64,000 bases of DNA from assembly GCA_029706075.1 (NCBI GenBank), contig JAINUG010000130.1:848383-912382 (forward strand). The letters are read 5' to 3'. The position numbers and the translations under genes are program-made. Within the stretch, counting starts at the first letter, position 1. Each line of letters opens with the position of its first letter. Below, in pieces: positions 10,961 through 25,530 of the stretch. The stretch comes from Aldrovandia affinis. Taxonomy: Eukaryota > Chordata > Actinopteri > Notacanthiformes > Halosauridae. The notes beneath the pieces were generated by a model. It ran no database searches. It saw only the letters and a program-made list of their open reading frames with translations, and was not told the DNA's origin.

Positions 10961-12342
10961 CATTTCCACTACTGCTTGCACTTGGTAGTTATTATGTCAG
11001 CAATACAAAAAAACAACAACAACATGCCTTGTCGATAGAATTATTCATCAATTTTGCTGGTTCAATATATATATTCATAATATTCATTAATATTCATAAT
11101 ATGAATTCTGCAAATTGAGCACTGATATACAGACACATTACATAGCTTTGTATATGCCTTTGCATCAGGAAGAAAATTAGCTTCAAAAATAAAACAAGAC
11201 AAGAATATATTAGAATATATGTGTCGGAAGAATCTTTCAATGAAACGGCTATTGGCAGTGTGTGTACAATATATACATTATTAATATAACATATGCGTCA
11301 TAAGTCATACAATTACAGCGATTTGTATATATAACCATACAATTCAGAAGAAAATGTTTTGCTCTTGTGCTTTCACTAATTATTTGAAGAAATACAATAG
11401 AGAGCTGTGATTTACTTCTGGATTATGATTACACAGAACTCATTAAGTTGAGCAGCAAAAATAAATAAATCAAAATAAATCAAATAGTAATAATAGTCCA
11501 ACTCCCAACAACATTGACAATGTTCAGAAACAAGTACGATTTTTTTTTCAGAAAACCTTTAATTGTAATTAGAATTAGCATTATGACATATTTCAATATT
11601 TAGTTATATACAGATACAGCAGAATTTTTACATTCCTTTTTTCTTCAAATTGCTCACATTTTTGTACAAGCCAAAAATATCTGCCAATGATAATATTCTA
11701 TCCATGCAAAATATACAGTGTTTGCCAGATTTGTAAATCGAAAGGAAAGAATAAAAGGGACGTTCGTAACTTTGCTAGCCCAAAAGTGCACACTCGGATT
11801 ATGGTGATTTGCAAATGAAGATTTGTACTTTGTGCCACACTATATAAGCAAATAAAAACTGAAAATTAAGGCCATACCAAGTTGTGCAAAAAATAAAACT
11901 TTCATATTTATTATTAACAAAAGTACGTTCAGTAATGAATGCCTCCTCGGTTTCATCTCATTCAAGATCATCATTACTCCCTAAAGACCTCACACGACTT
12001 GTAGTGGGGGATATGGGAAATATCTGAATTTGTCATTAGAATCATAATATGGTCTTTTTCTCAAAGTGGAGCTGCATCTGTAATGATAGCATGAGGGGAA
12101 AAAAGGAACAGCACAAAATAAAAAATCAAATTCTGGCACGTGACAGAGGAACTCATATTGCCTTTCAATGGCTTAGTTTATTTCTTCTGCTTTCAGATGT
12201 TTATGGAGTCCACATTTCATATTGCAAACCTTACTCCATATAAAGTAATGATAAAACTGTCATTAAAGCCAGAATTTACTAAATATCTCAGTATTAGTTT
12301 GCAATATGAAAGTAGTTCTGCATTGCACTGATATGAAAAACA

Positions 12343-12408
12343 TACATACATACATATATATATATACATATACATACGTATGCAAATATATATATGTATA
12401 TATATAAT
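12343..12408. repeat. Compound (CATA)/(TA)n microsatellite
   Basis: CATACATACATA units passing into TATATATA with interruptions; intergenic. Confidence 0.85.
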
Positions 12409-12638
12409 GCTAGATCAATTCTAGCACTGGATTCTGGCCATGTGTTCCTCTAGAGCAAGGTGCTTCACAGAATTAGTAAGGCGTTAAATCTGTAATCACT
12501 GTTAACTCACCCTGGTAAAGGGCATAAAGAAATAATAGTCACATCTGTACCTTTTGTGTAGTCCAGTCTGTACATGAGTGTATGCATGTGCACAGCCACA
12601 CATACTGCATGTATAAACACCACCATCCATCCGCCTCC

Positions 12639-12639
<1 letters not shown>

Positions 12640-12674
<35 letters not shown>

Positions 12675-12682
12675 CTCTCTCA
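12640..12682. repeat. (AC)n(TC)n microsatellite
   Basis: About 15 AC units followed by five CT units. It produces the Cys/Val-rich shadow frames on the minus strand. Confidence 0.9.
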
Positions 12683-14141
12683 AACGCTGTGTTTTTCCAT
12701 TCAGTGTCTCTGCCACTCCACATATCAAGTATTCAACAGAGACATTTAACTTAAAAATCCATGGTTTCAACGGAATACTGTTTTCTCATATGAATATGGT
12801 GGTGTGACAGTTCAGTGCACGGAAATAATCCATCACCGTACTGGAATGAATAAATGGATATCTGAAATGTTACATTTTCTACATATTCAACACAATGCTA
12901 GGCACAAGTTGTGCTTTTTCATTGGTCACATGACAGTGCAAATATGAATGATGGATGTACATGTAAAAGGAGCAACACTGCACTGGGGTCTCAATTTTCC
13001 ATTGCAATTTTTATGTTTTGTGTTGGCAGCAATAAAATGACCCACAATTTTTGGCTCTTTTTGTGGAACAGTTATTGAACACACATACCAGTAGCTTCAC
13101 CCTCAATTACTCAACCATATTGTTTCTTAAAATAAAGACAATTAATGTCCTGTTTTCAGCTTAGTTATAAAAAGTTAGTTAAATCTAAAACATCACAGGC
13201 ATAGTCTTTCCGGTGATGACATACCTTTGCAAGAGATGCTGGCAGATAAGGTGAAGAAGAAAGAAAAAGGTATATTTCTGAAAAATATGTTTTAAGATAA
13301 ATATCATTATTTTACTACAATAGGAAATACTGTAGCTCAGTCATATTTGAGACATGTGATATATGAGACAAGCAAGACAGAGGGACATCGATAAAATATA
13401 CAAAATGAAACCAAATCGTAAAAAGAAAAAATATTTATATTTTTCATACAAGTGTAGCATTTTCCTATTCTATCTTGCATTTCCAAGCTTGGAAGACAAC
13501 GACAACAAAATAATTCTTTGGTTTCAGAAATAAACCAAGTGAAAACAATCACTTCCAAACAAACATTTGGCAAATGATAGACCCTTGCACATGGGAATTG
13601 TGTTAATAATATCAAACTGATGTTATAATGCCATCGAGCTGAATGAAAGCCATTAAGGGCAATCTTTTATAGGACCGAACTGTGGTGGTGTTGTACAAAT
13701 CGTCTGCGGTATGGGATTTATGGCAGACTGCATTGCGATGTAAAAAAGGCAGACGACAAAAGCTTATCAACAAAATAGGACATTAAATTGGAAATATAAC
13801 ATTGCATACATTTGCCATGCATAGATAAACACAAGTTAAGTTTGTCTCATCAATGATCAGATGCTTGGTTGGATATAGCGCTTACAAAACAAGGCTGGGG
13901 AAAGCGATCGTGTTCAGATCGTGAAAAGGAAGGCCAGTGGTGGCGCACACGTGTAATGAAAGGGTCACCTCCTCAAACGATAAAAACTGCACAAAGCACA
14001 ATTTCGAATAAACCCATTCTGTATCTGGATTCGATCAGCAGAAATATTTTTTGGACCAATACTTGTTACTAAACACTAGTGCATTTATTGTATTCACTGT
14101 GGTGAAATGGAACACACAATTACAGACACAGAAAATAATTG

Positions 14142-14142
14142 C

Positions 14143-14177
<35 letters not shown>

Positions 14178-14178
14178 A
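14142..14178. repeat. (AT)n microsatellite
   Basis: AT dinucleotide run interrupted by two C residues. Confidence 0.85.
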
Positions 14179-15824
14179 ATAATTGCATAGACATCCCTTG
14201 TGAAAAAGTAATACAATTAAGCCCAGTTTTGAATCCTCTGGGTGTGTGATGCATAAAACGTCAAAGGTTCTGAGACAGATACTTGAGGAATTCCACTTCT
14301 CTTCTTGAACAGCCCTGTTCATAAAATACAGTTTTCCACAGATGCCAATTGTGAACCCATCAGATAACCACTTTACTCCACGCAGCGTTTAGTGTACGAA
14401 CAAGTGGGTCTTGCAGTAATTTGTCTATGGCTTTTGGAGAAGTAGAAGGTATAATATCATTATATTGGGGTAATGGGTGAAGCGCTTTTTTTGTCTTCTT
14501 AGAAATTCATATTGAGCATTGTGGATTTTCCCCACATGAATTACTTCAATATTTTACAGCAATGAGTGTTCAGCTAACTGCACTGTGATTCTCTGGAAGA
14601 GAATACATGTTACCCTTATAATAATTTGCTCTGATACTGAGTGTTACAGCTTCTGTTTTCTATATACCACACCATCTCATTAAAATAAGACTAAACTAGA
14701 CAACTTACACATCAGGTCATGCATTTCGACATGAGATTTCTTTTTCATAAGGGATTGAACCTTTGTGCACGTAAGTCTATACAGTGAACTTTCACAATGA
14801 GCCGATCAATTGCCGATGCCGATGAGGTACATTAATGTAATATGAATTGATATACAAATGGGGAGCAATTGATTTTGGTCGGTTTAGCATTTTGAAGATG
14901 TGAATTGCGTTTTCTCTGTGTTCGAACAGCTTGCTGCAGGTGGATTCTTGTGGAGGTTTTTCATGAATTAAGAGTCTCTCTGAATGCCTTCAGATACAGA
15001 ATGCTGTGAGAGGTTAACGGCCAGTAAGGGGGAGGGGATGGGGGCGTTCTGACAGTTATGATGAAAAATAACTAGTACATTTTGCAACTAGTATAGGAGT
15101 TCTATTCAGGAGAAATATACCAGTTTCCTCTTGTTTTATACTTCAGTCTTTTGAAAGACTTAGTGGTAAATAATCATTAACTACTGCTTAGCGATGCTAC
15201 TTTGGATGAATGGATACATCGAAATGGAACACGTATGGACAGAAAGTGTAGAGTGTTTCAAAAAATGTAAATATTCGAGAGAAAAATAGATATATATATT
15301 ACAGCAAAATGGTGTAAACTTGGCACAGCAATAAAATAATAACATAAGTAAGAATTTCAAAACATAGACAATTCTTGACATAGACATCTGCTTGAATAGA
15401 CAGTATCTTTGAGCCACATTCGTCAAGCCTCCGTCACGTTACTGATCGCAGTATTAACCCCGTGAAATTTTCTCAGTTTTTGGCCAGGGATCGGGAGAAA
15501 GCATTGACAGGTGCTCGTGATACACATATTGAAGCACATTTTGATATATAGGACACACGACCAGCAGTCTTTTGCATCACTTGTTTGTTGGAAGCGCCAA
15601 CCTGGCCAGAACCTTTAGAAATCCTCTATTCCCAATAGCCTTGCCTTGAAGAAATACTTATATATATATTTATATATATAATATATTACAGTGCTGTAGG
15701 TTTCGCCCTTATTATTCTTGTAAAGCAGGGTTTGTCTTGGAAGAGCATCTCCTTCATTTCAGATACATTTTTTCTCCTCCCACCACGTTAGAAGTTCTTC
15801 AATGTTTCCGTAAGTCTAATATTA

Positions 15825-16436
<612 letters not shown>

Positions 16437-18581
16437 TTACCCGTTTAATGCCTCCCCGCTCTCTCTCCGCTCCTTTGCACACCTTTAAAAGCCGCGCGCG
16501 GTGAGAGGCGAGGCGGGCGGGGCGGGGCGCTGGCGTCCCTGTCGCACGCCCCGATACTGGAGGACCACAGAATCCGCGGGCACTTAAACCACCTAATGCC
16601 AATAGCCATCGTCCTGATTGAATGAATTTAAGGATTTAATGATTAGCCTACCTCCCTGGTTCTCAAAGCGCTTACAGAAGGAGTGGAGAATGTGCTGGAA
16701 TGCAGTCCTCTGGGACTGGAGTCAGGGGACCACGTTCAGGTTAAACCAGGTTTCAGTGTTCAAAGAAAAAGATACCTAGTAGAATTGGTGGCTTATTGTT
16801 AGTAGATGATATGATAATGTTCCATTGGCCTGGTCAGACTATCCGCAACAATGCTACAATTGAAAGAAAAGAGTCCATGCAAACGGGTGGGATTATGCAA
16901 ATCAGCACGTTTGTGATAATGACCTTTATAAAAGCTCAAAGCTGCATTAATTCTGTGTAGCAAAGTGTATGACATGGAAATGTTTACCTGGAAAGATTTG
17001 TCAGGTGAAACGAGCCTAAGATTAGCTTGGGCTGATGGATGGACGCAGTTATTTTGCTCCCTTGCACTTCCATTCGTTTCCATTACGAAAGCGACGTTGC
17101 CTTTTGAGCTTCAACAGTTCATGTGATTCGTCGCTGAACATCTTTCTATACCATAACTCAAATGACACAAAGTTAATTACATTTCTGCATAGGATAATAT
17201 TTCTGCCTCGCCATAAAGATGCTTTACGGCTGCCGCAATGGTCGCACCTCCGCGCGCAGGACGCACGAACCGTGCCTCTAAATTTGCTTTACGTCTTTTT
17301 TTTTTTTTAAGCCCGCATCGCGTTTCTGAGATATGCACCAAGGAATGAAAAAAAAAGGAAGGAACGAGCTGACATTTACTAAATTAAGAGCCGGCTCCTT
17401 TAGCAACAAACAGCCATTTTTAGATGCCCCTGTCCTCTTTCCGTCCTTGTCTTTACGCCTGCCCATTTATAACTGTTCATGTGAGGAGGGGGGGGGAGTG
17501 AGTGGGATAACAAAAACAATTGAGAGGGGAGACTCCGACCCCCCTTGTCCGCGTGGACGTACGTAGATCTGATCATGGGGACTCTGACCTTCGGCTGTCC
17601 TTCAGCGGGACCGGATCGCCATTTGTACGTATTACGGATGCTCTACTTTATTCCCCCTGCCACATGATTAATGCGCCTCGCTCGAGACGTCACGCGGCTC
17701 AGCAAAGAGAAGCAAAGGCGCTGTTTGCCTTCTCCTCAAATCACCCTCTCATCATCCAGACCCGATTCATCACCCCCGCCCCCACCCCACCCCCAATTAA
17801 GAACTCACCCATTAATGCACTGCCCAAGTCGGGACTCGTGCTCTCATTGTGCGCGCGAGAGAAAAATATCGGACGAGCGGCGGAGGAATCGAGCCATGCC
17901 CTTCAAGTGGCTGCAGAAAGCGATGCACTGCAGGCCATCAGAATGCAGATCACTCTCGCATTTGCAAGTCTGAGAGAGACGGCGTCGAGTGCCGTTCCCC
18001 TGGACCCCTCAGCTCCTTCATCCATCATGGTTTCTGCTCGTGATTGATGCGTTTATATCTTTGACTGCACGGCTTTGATGAATGGGAAAGATTAAAAGGC
18101 ACCATAATGAGAACCGGTTTCTGCGCCTCTCTCTTAAATCCCCCAAACATGGCTGTGCAGCAGCCTGGCGCATCACGCAGGGAAATTGATGATAAGCATG
18201 ATTTTTTTTTTTTGTGGGTGCCGCGCCTAAGTTTCATCCTCTCGATGATTAAGCCTCTTAAATTATTTTTTCCCCCTTGTGCTACATACAAAGTGATACA
18301 TCAGCCAATGCAGTTCCTTTCACGGTATACTCTTTTCTCCCCAAAGCGCATATCAAGACTAAACAGGATCTCAAATATTCATAACCTTTTTAAATTAATT
18401 TTTGAAAGGTGAGAGTAACTGATGATCGTAGGGAGCGTTTTGTGATGTGGGAATGCAGAGAAAATAAGATATTATGAAATGTTTTTGGAAAAGTGATGTC
18501 TTCTGATATGTCAGTTACCACATGCCCATAACGAGCCTTTTCAGAATACTAGAGGTAATTTGTGTGCTATTGGTTGATTTC

Positions 18582-18585
<4 letters not shown>

Positions 18586-18614
<29 letters not shown>
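18586..18614. repeat. (GA)n microsatellite
   Basis: About 14 GA units in glra1 intron 8. Confidence 0.9.
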
Positions 18615-18617
<3 letters not shown>

Positions 18618-18749
18618 AACAGTGTCTTAGCAGAAGTACTGTATCCTGAGAATGCAATAGCCTCAAGTATTTTTTGCAGGTCTCTTTAAAATAAAATCTA
18701 TTTGACAAGACTGCTGAATTCAAGCTATCCGCCCCACTGTGAATATGTG

Positions 18750-18905
18750 TTTGACTGTGAGCTAATTGCGGAATAGTGGTTACGAAACTGAGCTCATAAA
18801 CAGCAGTTTGGTTTGCAGGTTTAACTCCGCAGTGGGGAATTACTGTCGTATCCTTGAGCACGGTACTTAACCTGATGTGCTCTGACACATCCAGCTCTAT
18901 ACATC
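18750..18905 (+). repeat. Degraded family-A SINE
   Basis: Carries ATAGTGGTTACGAAACTGAG (A-box region), GCAGGTTTAACTCC (B-box region), TATCCTTGAGCACGGTACTT and AACCTGATGTGCTCTG, CATCCAGCTCTAT, the same order as the intact copies, but the LINE-type tail is lost. Confidence 0.7.
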
Positions 18906-19949
18906 GATAGTATTTGTTAAGTTCTCAAAACTGCCCTGAGTAATATTAATAACAACAACAATAATAAATGAGTAATGAATGAGAATGAAATAAGGGGGGT
19001 TGTCTGTGTGCAGTGGAAGGGTCATTCTATATTATCTCTACTTCAAATGTTGTGTATCTTCACGTTGGCTAGGAGATTCGCAGAGACACCTACATAGCAT
19101 CCCAGTTCTTAAAGGTTCCCTGGAGCTCAGTTATGCTTTTTTTGTAATTATTTACACCAACACGGTTGTGACGCTTACAGAGGGAGACAGCCCAGATCAC
19201 AACTTAAAGGGGGAGCCCTGCGAAAGACTCCCCTGAAGTAACAGTCTTCCCTAATGAGCTGATTATAGCAGATCAATCAAAGGCCGTTCCCTAACGAGCT
19301 CTTGTCATTGTTCAGTAGTGTAACAGAATACGCAGCCAAGAGGCCATGTCATTTCACCTGGTTACTAATATGTCCCAGGACTCCTTCAGCAAATAGTCAC
19401 AAAAAGGGGACATCTGGCAGCAAAGTTCCTAGCACAAAAAAAGAGAGGCTGCATTCCCAATTGAGATCGACATGGTCTCCTCAGACGTTTTCTCCCCATG
19501 TAAACCTTTACAAGTGTCTGACACCAAGAGAAGCTGCTAGATATAGAGAACAGTGTTTTTCTCTGCATCTTCATCATGACTATCACCATTGTTATTCTGT
19601 GCCTCGTTTCAACGCGCCTACTGAAGCCAACACGCATGAGGATACCCTAGGATGAGTTCACTTCTCTGCAATATGTGTATTACATTTTCCACTCACAAAT
19701 TTCTCTGTTGCTTCCCTTATAATGTTACCACTTATTTATTCAATTATGCACATAGGCAAAAACTCACTAAATAGATTTTTCCAGAACCCATTTAGTTCAA
19801 TGCTGTTTAATTCATGCAGTTATTCAAGTGTAACATGTTTATTCTGCAGTCCATTTTATTATGTTTTTCACAGAAGAGAGACTAAAAGCTTTCATTCTAG
19901 CAATATAAGAATATTCATTAATTTTCACTGCTTATTTGTCTTGTATTGG

Positions 19950-20710
19950 TCATTTGTCAGATTGGCCCTGGTGATCTCACGTCTGGACTACTGAAATTCC
20001 AGGCTGGCAGGCAGGCCTAGTGCCATCAAGCCACTGCAACTAGTCCAGAATGCTGCCGCACGTCTGGTGTTCAATCAACCAAAGTTCACCCATGTCACCC
20101 CTCTACTCTCCTCTCTGCACTGGCTCCCCATCGCAGCACGCATCAGATTCAAATCACTGGTGCTGGCTTATCAAGCGGCTAGAGGAACTGCTCCCTCTTA
20201 CCTCCAGACACTCATCACACCCTACACCCCAGCCAGACCCCTCCGCTCCGCCTCCTCTGGCAAACTGACTATCCCTCCCCTGCGGGCGCCCGGCAGCCGT
20301 TCCTCGCGGTCTCGCCTCTTCTCTGTCCTGACCCCTCGGTGGTGGAACGATCTTCCGCACTCGGTCAGGACCACGGAATCACTTGCGATCTTCCGCAAGA
20401 GACTCAAAATCCACCTTTTCAGACTCCACTACCACTGAATTCTGTACATCTAGCCAATTTTCATCGCCACTGCCTACTTGTTTAATACTTCTTGTATATG
20501 TATACTTGTTTACTCCTCCTCAAATCTTTTAATAACATTTTCCTTCCCAGTGTTACAGGTATGGTACACAGCTGCCAACAATGATGTCTATCGCTGTATC
20601 ACTGCACTGATCGCTTGCGCGAACAATGAATGTCCTTACCATGTATTAATGCACATCTTGTAAGTCGCTCTGGATAAGAGCGTCTGCTAAATGCTTAAAA
20701 TGTAAAATGA
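19950..20710 (+). mobile_element. CR1/L2-clade-like LINE, 5'-truncated (C-terminal ORF2 and 3' tail)
   Basis: Translation gives LALVISRLDY, a stop, then LQLVQNAAARLV, LLSSLHWLPIAARIRFKSLV LAYQAARGTAPSYLQ and WWNDLPHSVRTTESLAIFRK RLKIHLF, then a stop at 20438. These are the well-known C-terminal motifs of fish non-LTR retrotransposon reverse transcriptases. About 210 nt later comes TAAGTCGCTCTGGATAAGAG CGTCTGCTAAATG with TTAAAATG-type repeats: the same tail as the family-A SINEs. Catalytic RT motifs are not present, so it is a dead 5'-truncated copy. The clade name is from memory of motif wording. Confidence 0.85.
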
Positions 20711-20772
20711 TGTCATCTTCCCTCACCATTTTGTTTAACCAATTGATTGGAAGCCTGCACTTCTTGCCATTG

Positions 20773-20790
20773 ACCAGCAGGGGGAGATGG
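20773..20790 (+). promoter_or_regulatory. CTCF-like motif (candidate)
   Basis: ACCAGCAGGGGGAGATGG resembles the vertebrate CTCF core CCAGCAGGGGGC. Only sequence similarity supports it; it lies just after the LINE tail and could be chance. Confidence 0.3.
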
Positions 20791-21889
20791 AGGCACTCTT
20801 CTGTGGCCTGAGATCAATCTCCCTTTTGAGGGAAGTGAGGCAAAAAACTAAGAAAACAAAAGACTCTTTAATAATAATAATAGCCTACATTACCATAGGA
20901 GCCAGTTGAATGATAGCCTCTATGAGCTATAATGTACCTTGCTGTACCTCGTTTGCAAGTCAGACTATCAGTAGTGGTCAGTGTAGTCCATTTTGAAAAG
21001 GTCAGCTGCCAAAGAGGTGACTGAGAAGCAGAGGAGCAAAGAGAGAGCTGGAGATCATCCCTCCGTACACACAGAGACACTCACACACTTTGGTCTAATT
21101 GGGAATTAAGTGAGTGTAGGGATTGAGGGAATTTAATAGTGGATGTACTTTAAATGTAATGCAAACCCAGTCCCTAGAGACAACCAAAAGTTGCCCATCT
21201 ACACTTCAATTTTACGATTATACCATCTCGCTGATTAACAGCTGATAAAGTGCTGGAGTTGCGATCCAGCAGAATGGCAGAAAAAGTGCTGTATTTTTCT
21301 TTTGGCCATCTGTGTGCTTCTTGAAATATGTACCTGTGTGTGTCCTTCAGATGGCAGTGAGACATAAAGGTTATTGAACTGAACTAGCGTTTTACACGTT
21401 TGAGTCTCAATTTAGGCACTGCTTTTCTATTACTGATCAAAGAGCTTAAACGGTGTTACTGCGGAAACACATACCACATTTACTTGATTCTAGGTCGCCC
21501 CTGCATGGAAGTCGCAAGCACATTTTTAACAGACAATACCAAAATGTTGCCTATTAAAAACAAAGGCTGTTACAAAGTGCAGAAAACATGCGGAAGTATT
21601 TAAGCAAAAAGAAAAAAATATTTAAGGAAAAAATAAATGAATAATGCTTAAGTATTAGGAAATAAGGAATAGTTAATGAAGGAAACATGCTTGCATTTTT
21701 ATGGCTTAAGAGGCTACCGGCTCGTAAACATTTTAACTTCTGAAACAGTAACTGTTAACAGAGCAGGCACAAAATATGGCAGGGCCTATCAAATATCAAA
21801 ATGAATAGGATAAACATATACATTAAGGTTTCACATTGGTGGGATTACCGATATTTGCATATAAATAAATGTCCACGTTTAGGTTGAGG

Positions 21890-23010
21890 CTAATCCTCTT
21901 CATCACCCTCTCCATCCGTGGCCGACGCCTCGTCCTTCACTTGGCAGCTCCAGTTGGTGTCAGCCTCAGGAGAATCATCCCAAAGGACATCGTCCCGCTT
22001 GCAGCATCTCTCTCGATGCGAGCGCTCTCTGGATGAACTCCGACGGAATCCCAGCCCACGCATCCATGATACAGCAGGCCGATAATGAGAGAGGAGCACG
22101 TTTGATCCTGCAGGTGTCAGTTTGTGACCGCTGGTGCTGATCCAGTGGTTGTGCAGCCTCCTGGAGTCCCTAAAGGCCTAGTTTACGGGCACATCGTGCC
22201 GCTGAAGCTCAGACGTCATTCCTCCTCTCTTCAATTTGGCTTTAACCGCGTCAGTTAAATTCCCTCGGCAAACGTCTAGCACGAGCATACTCATGGGCTA
22301 ATTCAGAGCACCGGGGCGAAACATCCAGCCAGCCCTGCACCGATTAATTTGCCATCCAGCCCTTTTCATTTGACCAAATAATGAATAGATTGGGAATGGG
22401 CAGTCTTTCCCATACAAATTACGCAAGGGGAAAGCTTACCTCCACCTGCGTTACAGGCTAACATGGCGGTTATTCTTTGCTTTTCTGAACCATTGGTTCT
22501 AAATGTGGATTTAAATGTTCGTATCAATGTTTACCGGTTCGATCATCCACAGTACAGCTACCAGGCAGTCGGCATATCAGAGAACACGGGAGTCTGATCG
22601 GCGTTCACAATCTGGCTGTGACTGTAGTTGTTCTCTCTCCTCTGATGACATACAATTGACAGTTTGACAGTCTTTCCCCCAAAGTCCCGTGGTAACTTGA
22701 CAGAGAGATTTCGGAGGCGGAGAGAAAACCCATGACATCGCACAAATCTTTGGGTCCATAGTGGGCTAGCTTAATCTCCAGGTCCGTAGTTTTAATACGT
22801 TCCCAAATTACGAAACTGGAGGTCTGCCACTTCTCTGGTGGTCCAGTGAAAGTTTTCCCAATCTCGCATTTTGAAGATAACATTTCCCCATCTCTGTATA
22901 CACATTTCCGACACCCCAAATTTTCTCTCTGCTGCGCGATTCCCCTCTGACCAAAGAGGGCAATTTCGTTTAAAACTTGCCTGAAAAACGATTGTCACGT
23001 GCATCGTGCA
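21890..23010 (-). mobile_element. pogo/Tigger-like DNA transposon, transposase relic
   Basis: Reading down the minus strand: an N-terminal CENP-B/pogo helix-turn-helix-like piece (GNRAAERKFGVSE...QRW, about 22925-22965), a DDE start IVNADQTPVFSDMP (about 22563-22610), NGSEKQRITAMLACNAGGGK L, MLVLDVCRGNLTDAVKAKLK (about 22220-22295), GGMTSELQRHDVPVN, and a C-terminal acidic end DDVLWDDSPEAD...DGEGDEED. This is the order of a pogo-superfamily transposase with a DDE_1 domain. Several stops and frame changes show that it is inactive. Terminal inverted repeats were not located. Confidence 0.82.
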
Positions 23011-23082
23011 GGTAAAAGTAATGCCCGCTGCATTGTGACACCCATCCTGTCTTGGATGTATTGTCTACAAAGGAAACAAGCA

Positions 23083-23117
23083 AATAAGCAAACAAACAAA
23101 CAAACAAACAAAAAAAC
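23083..23117. repeat. (CAAA)n microsatellite
   Basis: Run of CAAA units beside the pogo-like relic. Confidence 0.8.
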
Positions 23118-25530
23118 ACTCGGACCACTGGCATGACAGGCAGATTACTAGTTATTCATTAAAATAATAATACATAAATACATACAAATAAATATGTTAC
23201 ACCTCATATATGTTCAATCTTTAGTCAGTTCCCTATGTGATTAAAGCTCAATATGATAAAGCAGTTTGCAGCTGAATGCAATTCGCCCTTGCATGCAAGT
23301 TTCCCCTCCAAATTAAAAGATCAAATCTGTTAAAAAGCATTACTTAGAATCGAGTAAATACGGTCATTTGCTAAATGTAAATTGTACGTTTCCCTTCACA
23401 GTACTCTACTAAGCCAATATGCAATACATTTATTTTCAATAGATTCACTTTTGCATAAATACATCTAAAGGGTAGGATGGATGTGCACAGACCATATCTA
23501 TATCAGCATATTGGATTCATATCATGTTTCGGGTATCCCTCAGAGTAACCCAGTTCTCAAGGGGGACAAGGGATTAATCATCATTTTAATCATTTTGCAA
23601 ATTGCAAATTACAGTCTAATACTTAACTACATCATTCCATTGGGCATTAACTGAAATCTCTGAAAGTGCTGAGGGTGAGATTGGATGCGTATCTAGGCCA
23701 TTTATGACCGAGTGTCTCTGCTCTGTCCCATAAACTGAGGGTGTATGTTGCCATTAGGGCAAGTATTTGCTTGTCAGCCTTTCTGCATTGACCTGGAGTC
23801 TATGAATTGTAAACTAATCTACCTTCACCTAGTCCACACAACTCGAGGGGATTTGAGGACTTTGACAATGGGATTTGTGATTTACTTTTCAGCGGTTTAC
23901 CATCTAAATGACCGTGAAGGCAGTCGCAGAGAGTCCGAACAACACCGCCACACACGACAGGAAGCTTATGAAATGTTTGTGCTGGTTTCAGCTCTGCAGG
24001 ACAGCACTGCCCTTACATGTCATCTTTCATTCGGTCCACCCGGGCACTACATCTCCCGAAGGCTGGCAGGCTTACACCTTATTCAGTGTAATGGCTTTGC
24101 ATTTATAATCTCATGGGGGAGGGCAAACATGATTGATTAAATACATTGAGTTGAACCATTTTGGTGAAGGCACAGTCCTTCTGTGAATAAGCTCTTTGGC
24201 GTAAACAACAGATTTCAGAACATGCTTGGTTGTGATCCGAGCGTCTCTGGGGAGCATGTAGCTTTGCAGCGTACCTCCTGAGAAACCAATCGGACATCTG
24301 ACAGCTTGTGCAATATCCTCGGAACAAAATGGTCTGCACTAGGCAAGAAAACGTTGGCAAAGGTAACCGCTGACAACCGTTGCTTGACAGGTGCTTCGAT
24401 TGAAAGAAGTTCAGCAAAGACCAAGTCATGAATCACATGTTATCATCAATTCATGAGTATTTCTGAGTGCATTCAAGAACACTGGCTGCAGTTCAGAAAC
24501 AGAGGAAGCAAAGCTGTAGAATTATGGAAGGGGGAGTTGATGGAGAATGCACCACTTTGAAAGATTTAAGTTAAGTTTCTTCACACTACTATTGGTTCGA
24601 TGTTCAATGTTCAATTGAACAGTCTACATTTTTTCAACATTTAGTCAACGTTGTGTTCATGGAATATCTGAAAGGAAGCTGCCTTGTAGCACAGTAACCA
24701 GCCTCAGGTTCTTCCCACACACATCTGGCTCTTTTCTGAACTACACTGGCAGTCACTGGATGCCCATTGTGCTCCAACTAGCTTACCATGGAGAAAGAAC
24801 TTCCTATGTGAAGGTTGTATGAGGTAGGGCACACTTTGTCCATGGAATAGTACTGGAAAAGATGAGGTCTTTGTTAAAAAAAAATCATTTCTATATACCC
24901 GTTGAAGCATGGAGACACGTCTTTTCTGGGTCTAATTTTAATAACCCCTTGTTGATTACCTTGGATGGCTGCGGGCAGATTTAAGTAGAATGCATGCTGA
25001 GGAATGATCTCTTCTCTACCTAAAAATTAATATTAGTTATATTTATATTGGCTAATATTTTACTGTTGCCAGTATCTAATACAGATATTCGTATTGAAGC
25101 GATGTTTCACTTTGATAAATCGAGCATTGGTCTCTGATCCATGGGGTGCTTAGCAGTGGGCAGAAGAGCATTGTTAAAAGGCACTCTGCAAACCGTGCAA
25201 GACTATTTGAACCTTAACACAGTTTAATTCCAGCTGCTTACACTAAATGTCTGGGCTCTTAGTAGCTGCATTTACAAACTATCCAGAGACAATGACAACA
25301 AGGTAGTTATATAGTGAGCCACAGAACAGAAGCCAGCTTGCTTTGTACTTGGCTACACGTGAACTGTCAGAAATGTTCCTAGCGAAAGAGTCGTTTTTAG
25401 AGTGAAAAAGATGAACAACTGCTCTTCAAAATATATAAAGGGTTTATTTATGATTCTGAACCCTTGCAGAGTCTATGCACAGTAAACAAAAATATTACTA
25501 CGGTAGATCTACACAAGACGATTGATTATT

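Noticed and set aside
17520..18047. Plus-strand 175-residue open frame in glra1 intron 8
   Set aside because: GC-rich region with few stops in several frames; no domain, no splice context, no recognisable homology.
23745..24140. Plus-strand 131-residue open frame
   Set aside because: No recognisable motif; composition like surrounding intron.
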